Assembly: GCA_900074725.1 (NCBI GenBank)
Contig: LT598456.1
Coordinates: 937,488-1,001,487, forward strand
Direction of reading: 5' to 3'
DNA length: 64,000 nucleotides
Source: Lachancea dasiensis
Taxonomy: Eukaryota; Ascomycota; Saccharomycetes; Saccharomycetales; Saccharomycetaceae
Shown: piece after piece, positions 61,716 through 64,000 of the stretch
How the letters are laid out: each line of letters starts with the position of its first letter
Numbering within the stretch: the first letter of the stretch is position 1
Made by a program: the position numbers and the translations under genes
The notes under the pieces: generated by a model
Databases searched by the model: none
Told to the model about the DNA's origin: nothing
The model's input: only the letters and a program-made list of their open reading frames with translations

Positions 61716-61770
61716 GCTGTCGGCCGACGGCCTCTCTCGAAGCAGCTGTCGGCCGATGAACTCTCCGGAG
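61716..61770 (-). promoter_or_regulatory. Repeated palindrome TCGGCCGA and CTCCGGAG upstream of the aldo-keto reductase
   Basis: The 12-mer GCTGTCGGCCGA occurs at 61716-61727 and 61745-61756; each contains the 8-base palindrome TCGGCCGA. A further palindrome CTCCGGAG is at 61763-61770. All are 240-300 bases before the reductase ATG (61473, reading left). Paired CGG/CCG half-sites are what dimeric Zn2Cys6 factors bind, and such a factor begins 1 kb away. Binding is an inference. Confidence 0.5.
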
Positions 61771-62430
61771 CACGGTAGCATATAGGAGCTGAGTGTAGGC
61801 TTCAATGGGTGAAAATCTTAGATCTCATATTACCATAAGTGGATGATTTCCAACAAGCGCTGGTTTGCTGCTCGTGTACACGTCACTCGCCCAATTTCGG
61901 TCTCTTTGTCAGCAGTGTGTTGTTCGCCTTGAACGGAGCTAACTAGCCCGTGACCATCTGCTCGAGTATTCATTTACAGTAATGCAACTGGCCATCCAAA
62001 GAAGAGGAACATGGCAAAATGAATGGAAGGCCCCTTGAGCATCAAAATGGTCTTCATCAGCGTAGAGCTTAAAAATACCCGATAAATGTAGATTCCCTCC
62101 CAAGCTACTCAAAGAGTAAGCGATTACTGCAACTTATCCAAAGGAATCGTCGCAAGCCCGATTCCACCATATACATAGCCGTACTCGAAATCTGTGATAC
62201 CTGTAATTGCGCATAGAGGTGATGATTCAAGCCTTGAAATTAGCAATGCAGGCTCCGGATACTGTCGATTAGTAGCTTTTGCTGGATACCGTCGTTTATT
62301 AACAACCCGATACACATGTAATTGCACTCTCAATATTGGCAAGATATTGAACTTTCGTTGTAGGATCAAAATTCCGAAAGAAGTAGTTCCAAGTTGCCCG
62401 CAGGTTGTCGCAAGTTAGTAAATCCGTCGG

Positions 62431-62463
62431 TAGCCGTTGGTAGCCGTTGGTAGCCGTTGGTAG
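62431..62463. repeat. Three tandem copies of a 10-mer (TAGCCGTTGG)
   Basis: Exact units at 62431-62440, 62441-62450, 62451-62460, then TAG; a degenerate fourth precedes them (AATCCGTCGG). Simple slippage repeat ahead of the zinc-cluster gene. Confidence 0.95.
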
Positions 62464-62719
62464 AGTTATGGCTGTGAAAAGTACCTAATAATTAATTAAA
62501 AGACGACTGAAAACCTAAATGGCTCATTGTTTAAACATCAGAGTTTCTCAAATCTCTCTTGTGCATGCGTAAACATAACTCCGCCAGAGCTAGTCCCTCC
62601 GGGTCCCTCAGCGGGTGTAAACAGTTAGAATGGGTTGGTCATTCCCGGAGTTTCTATCATTTGGAACGTCTGTAGGTATCTCCCTCAAAGCACTTCTAGT
62701 CTAGAAGATCATCACATCG

Positions 62720-62794
62720 ATGCAAGACGTTAGTAACATAACTACATGCGAGGGAAAGTTCACAAGTTATTCAGGCCTAAGCTCGTATGTCTAG
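62720..62794 (+). other. Short upstream ORF overlapping the zinc-cluster gene start
   Basis: ATG at 62720 opens 24 codons in another frame and stops at 62792-62794, past the ATG of the zinc-cluster gene at 62746. If it lies in the transcript it would reduce translation of the regulator. Its transcription start is unknown, so it may be outside the mRNA. Confidence 0.3.
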
Positions 62795-64000
62795 AATGCA
62801 GAGCCAAAAAGCTCAAGTGCGATAAGTTGCGTCCGACGTGTACACGCTGCAGAAAGAACTCATTATACTGCGTTTACGGCGACTCTTCCCGTCCTGACGA
62901 GGAATACAGTGCATCAGAGGAACTGAAATTAGGGTCTAACGCACAAGGAGCTGACGGACTAGACACTGATAGTGGTAAAAGGAGCATTAAAAATGGTATC
63001 GCGTCTCCTAGTCACGGGCGTCTTGCAGATCGCACTATAAACTTGTGTTCCCCGAAAAATATGCTAGTTGTTAGAGGGTCAACGACGTTTGTGGATTATC
63101 CATTCTCAGCCCATAGTATAACACAACACGATCCTTATGCCCGTGTCCTGTGTGGCTCGTTGCACGGGCTAACACTCATCGAGTTGAGCAACCATTTAAG
63201 GGGACACAGCAAGGCGGTGGATCCTCGGGTTGTGAGCCCACTCCCATACATTGAAAAGGCGATTGTGAAGCATATGGAATATGCTCGTTTAAAATCAACT
63301 CGGCTCACATTTCGGCCTTCAGGCCCGCGGTCCTTAGATGACGACAACTCTGTATCGGAACTCAACCGGCTTTTCAAGGAAATCGAAGATGCTTTGATGG
63401 ACCAAAGAGATTGCGATAGTCTGTTGAAAGCATTTTACCAAGAGATTTATCCATTTCACCCCTTCATGAATGTCTCATTGTTCGAGGAGATTTTGAAGGC
63501 TATTTTTGTTGTGGATGTTCACAATCGCCTTAAGATTACCATTACCGGAAATGACAGGCGCAAAAAAGTTGAGGGATTGTGCATCTTCTTGATGGCAGTC
63601 TCCATGGCACTTAAGCGTGAGCTGTTGAATTCTAGCCAGCTCCTCGTAACAAAAGTGGCCGCTTCCAAAACCGCCAGACTGCTGTCTGAATTTGCCGTCA
63701 AGCTCATTGACCTCTTGGATATTTTCAATTACACCAATGAAGGAGGACTTACATGCGCCTTGTACTATTACGTGTCGCAATATCTGGATCCTGAGGCGGC
63801 AGATGTCTCGCCATCGCACACCCAGCTCTTACACCTAAAGAATATCGCTGGAATGGCAACCACACTGGGACTACAACATGAGCCATCAAAATATGGACGA
63901 TATAGAGATTTGAAAATTGCTGCGACAAGACGAGCTCTATGGTTTGGCATTCAATCACTTATATTCCAAGTAGCTCTCGCGGAAGGGGCTTCTGACATGC
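62746..64000 (+). CDS. Zn2Cys6 (Gal4-type) transcription factor, N-terminal part; continues past right edge
   Basis: The frame is open from ATG 62746 to the end of the window (418 codons), with an in-frame stop just upstream at 62734. Residues 15-42 form a zinc cluster C-x2-C-x6-C-x6-C-x2-C-x6-C (VCLECRAKKLKCDKLRPTC, C35, C42). A disordered part follows; from about 225 the fungal middle homology region begins (YPFHPFMNVSLFEEILKAI, LKNIAGMATTLGLQHEPSKYG, TRRALWFGIQSL). The paralogue group is not fixed; it recalls the YLL054C/Oaf3-like factors in the YPFHPF motif, which I recall only loosely. Binding target, activator or repressor role are unknown. Confidence 0.9.
   Translation, partial: MRGKVHKLFRPKLVCLECRAKKLKCDKLRPTCTRCRKNSLYCVYGDSSRPDEEYSASEELKLGSNAQGADGLDTDSGKRSIKNGIASPSHGRLADRTINLCSPKNMLVVRGSTTFVDYPFSAHSITQHDPYARVLCGSLHGLTLIELSNHLRGHSKAVDPRVVSPLPYIEKAIVKHMEYARLKSTRLTFRPSGPRSLDDDNSVSELNRLFKEIEDALMDQRDCDSLLKAFYQEIYPFHPFMNVSLFEEILKAIFVVDVHNRLKITITGNDRRKKVEGLCIFLMAVSMALKRELLNSSQLLVTKVAASKTARLLSEFAVKLIDLLDIFNYTNEGGLTCALYYYVSQYLDPEAADVSPSHTQLLHLKNIAGMATTLGLQHEPSKYGRYRDLKIAATRRALWFGIQSLIFQVALAEGASDM

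Larger units (their letters stand above)
61474..62745. other. 1.3-kb intergenic region before the zinc-cluster gene
   Basis: Contains the TCGGCCGA repeats and a tandem 10-mer listed separately. A minus-strand frame (62124-62369) ends GITDFEYGYVYGGIGLATIPL, protein-like but not recognised. No other gene supported. Confidence 0.35.

Overview
This window is nuclear DNA of a budding yeast (Saccharomycetaceae), most likely a lineage that never had the whole-genome duplication (Lachancea, Torulaspora or Zygosaccharomyces type; I cannot name the species). Genes are almost all intron-free, terminators and TATA boxes are yeast-like, and the two tRNA genes closely match baker's yeast tRNA-Leu(CAA), with its intron, and tRNA-Gly(UCC). 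The strongest argument is gene order. One chromosome here interleaves genes that S. cerevisiae splits between the left arm of chromosome V (NPR2, CIN8, PRB1, SOM1, PCM1, HAT2, POL5) and sister regions on XV (DNL4, UTP23) and XVI (FUM1, KEL3, ATP15, MDL2, KAR9, PLC1, ACM1, DIM1). That is what an unduplicated ancestor should look like.

Region 1-9.6 kb: the end of DNL4, NPR2 (TORC1/SEACIT), CIN8 (spindle kinesin), UTP23 (18S rRNA processing), a split tail-anchored protein gene and PRB1 (vacuolar protease B). Region 9.6-12.8 kb holds no intact gene but one decayed coding segment, then tRNA-Leu. Region 13-23 kb: an alcohol O-acetyltransferase gene, FUM1, SOM1, PCM1, KEL3 and HAT2. Between HAT2 and POL5 lies a pseudogene of a second acetyltransferase. 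Region 24.8-39.6 kb: POL5, ATP15, MDL2, KAR9, PLC1, ACM1 and DIM1.

Region 39.6-64 kb is looser and accessory-like, with long gaps, relics and simple repeats. It has tRNA-Gly, a GC-rich block leading into a CAN1/LYP1-type basic amino-acid permease, a small orphan gene, a decayed D-amino-acid oxidase gene with an internal duplication, PHO89, a bacterial-type sulfatase (BDS1), a second amino-acid permease, three NAD(P)H oxidoreductases (GRE2-like, an atypical SDR, an aldo-keto reductase) and the start of a Zn2Cys6 transcription factor. Nitrogen, sulfur and phosphate scavenging and aldehyde reduction are the themes here, as in many yeast subtelomeric regions.

Most interesting for follow-up: matching promoter arrays (RRPE plus repeated GATGA, the PAC core) in front of the two ribosome-biogenesis genes UTP23 and DIM1; a frameshift at a nine-A run inside the tail-anchored gene; two clearly recognisable pseudogenes; two long perfect inverted repeats; and a repeated palindrome TCGGCCGA ahead of the aldo-keto reductase gene, about 1 kb from a zinc-cluster regulator. 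I found no convincing novel multi-gene system, centromere, transposon or CRISPR array.
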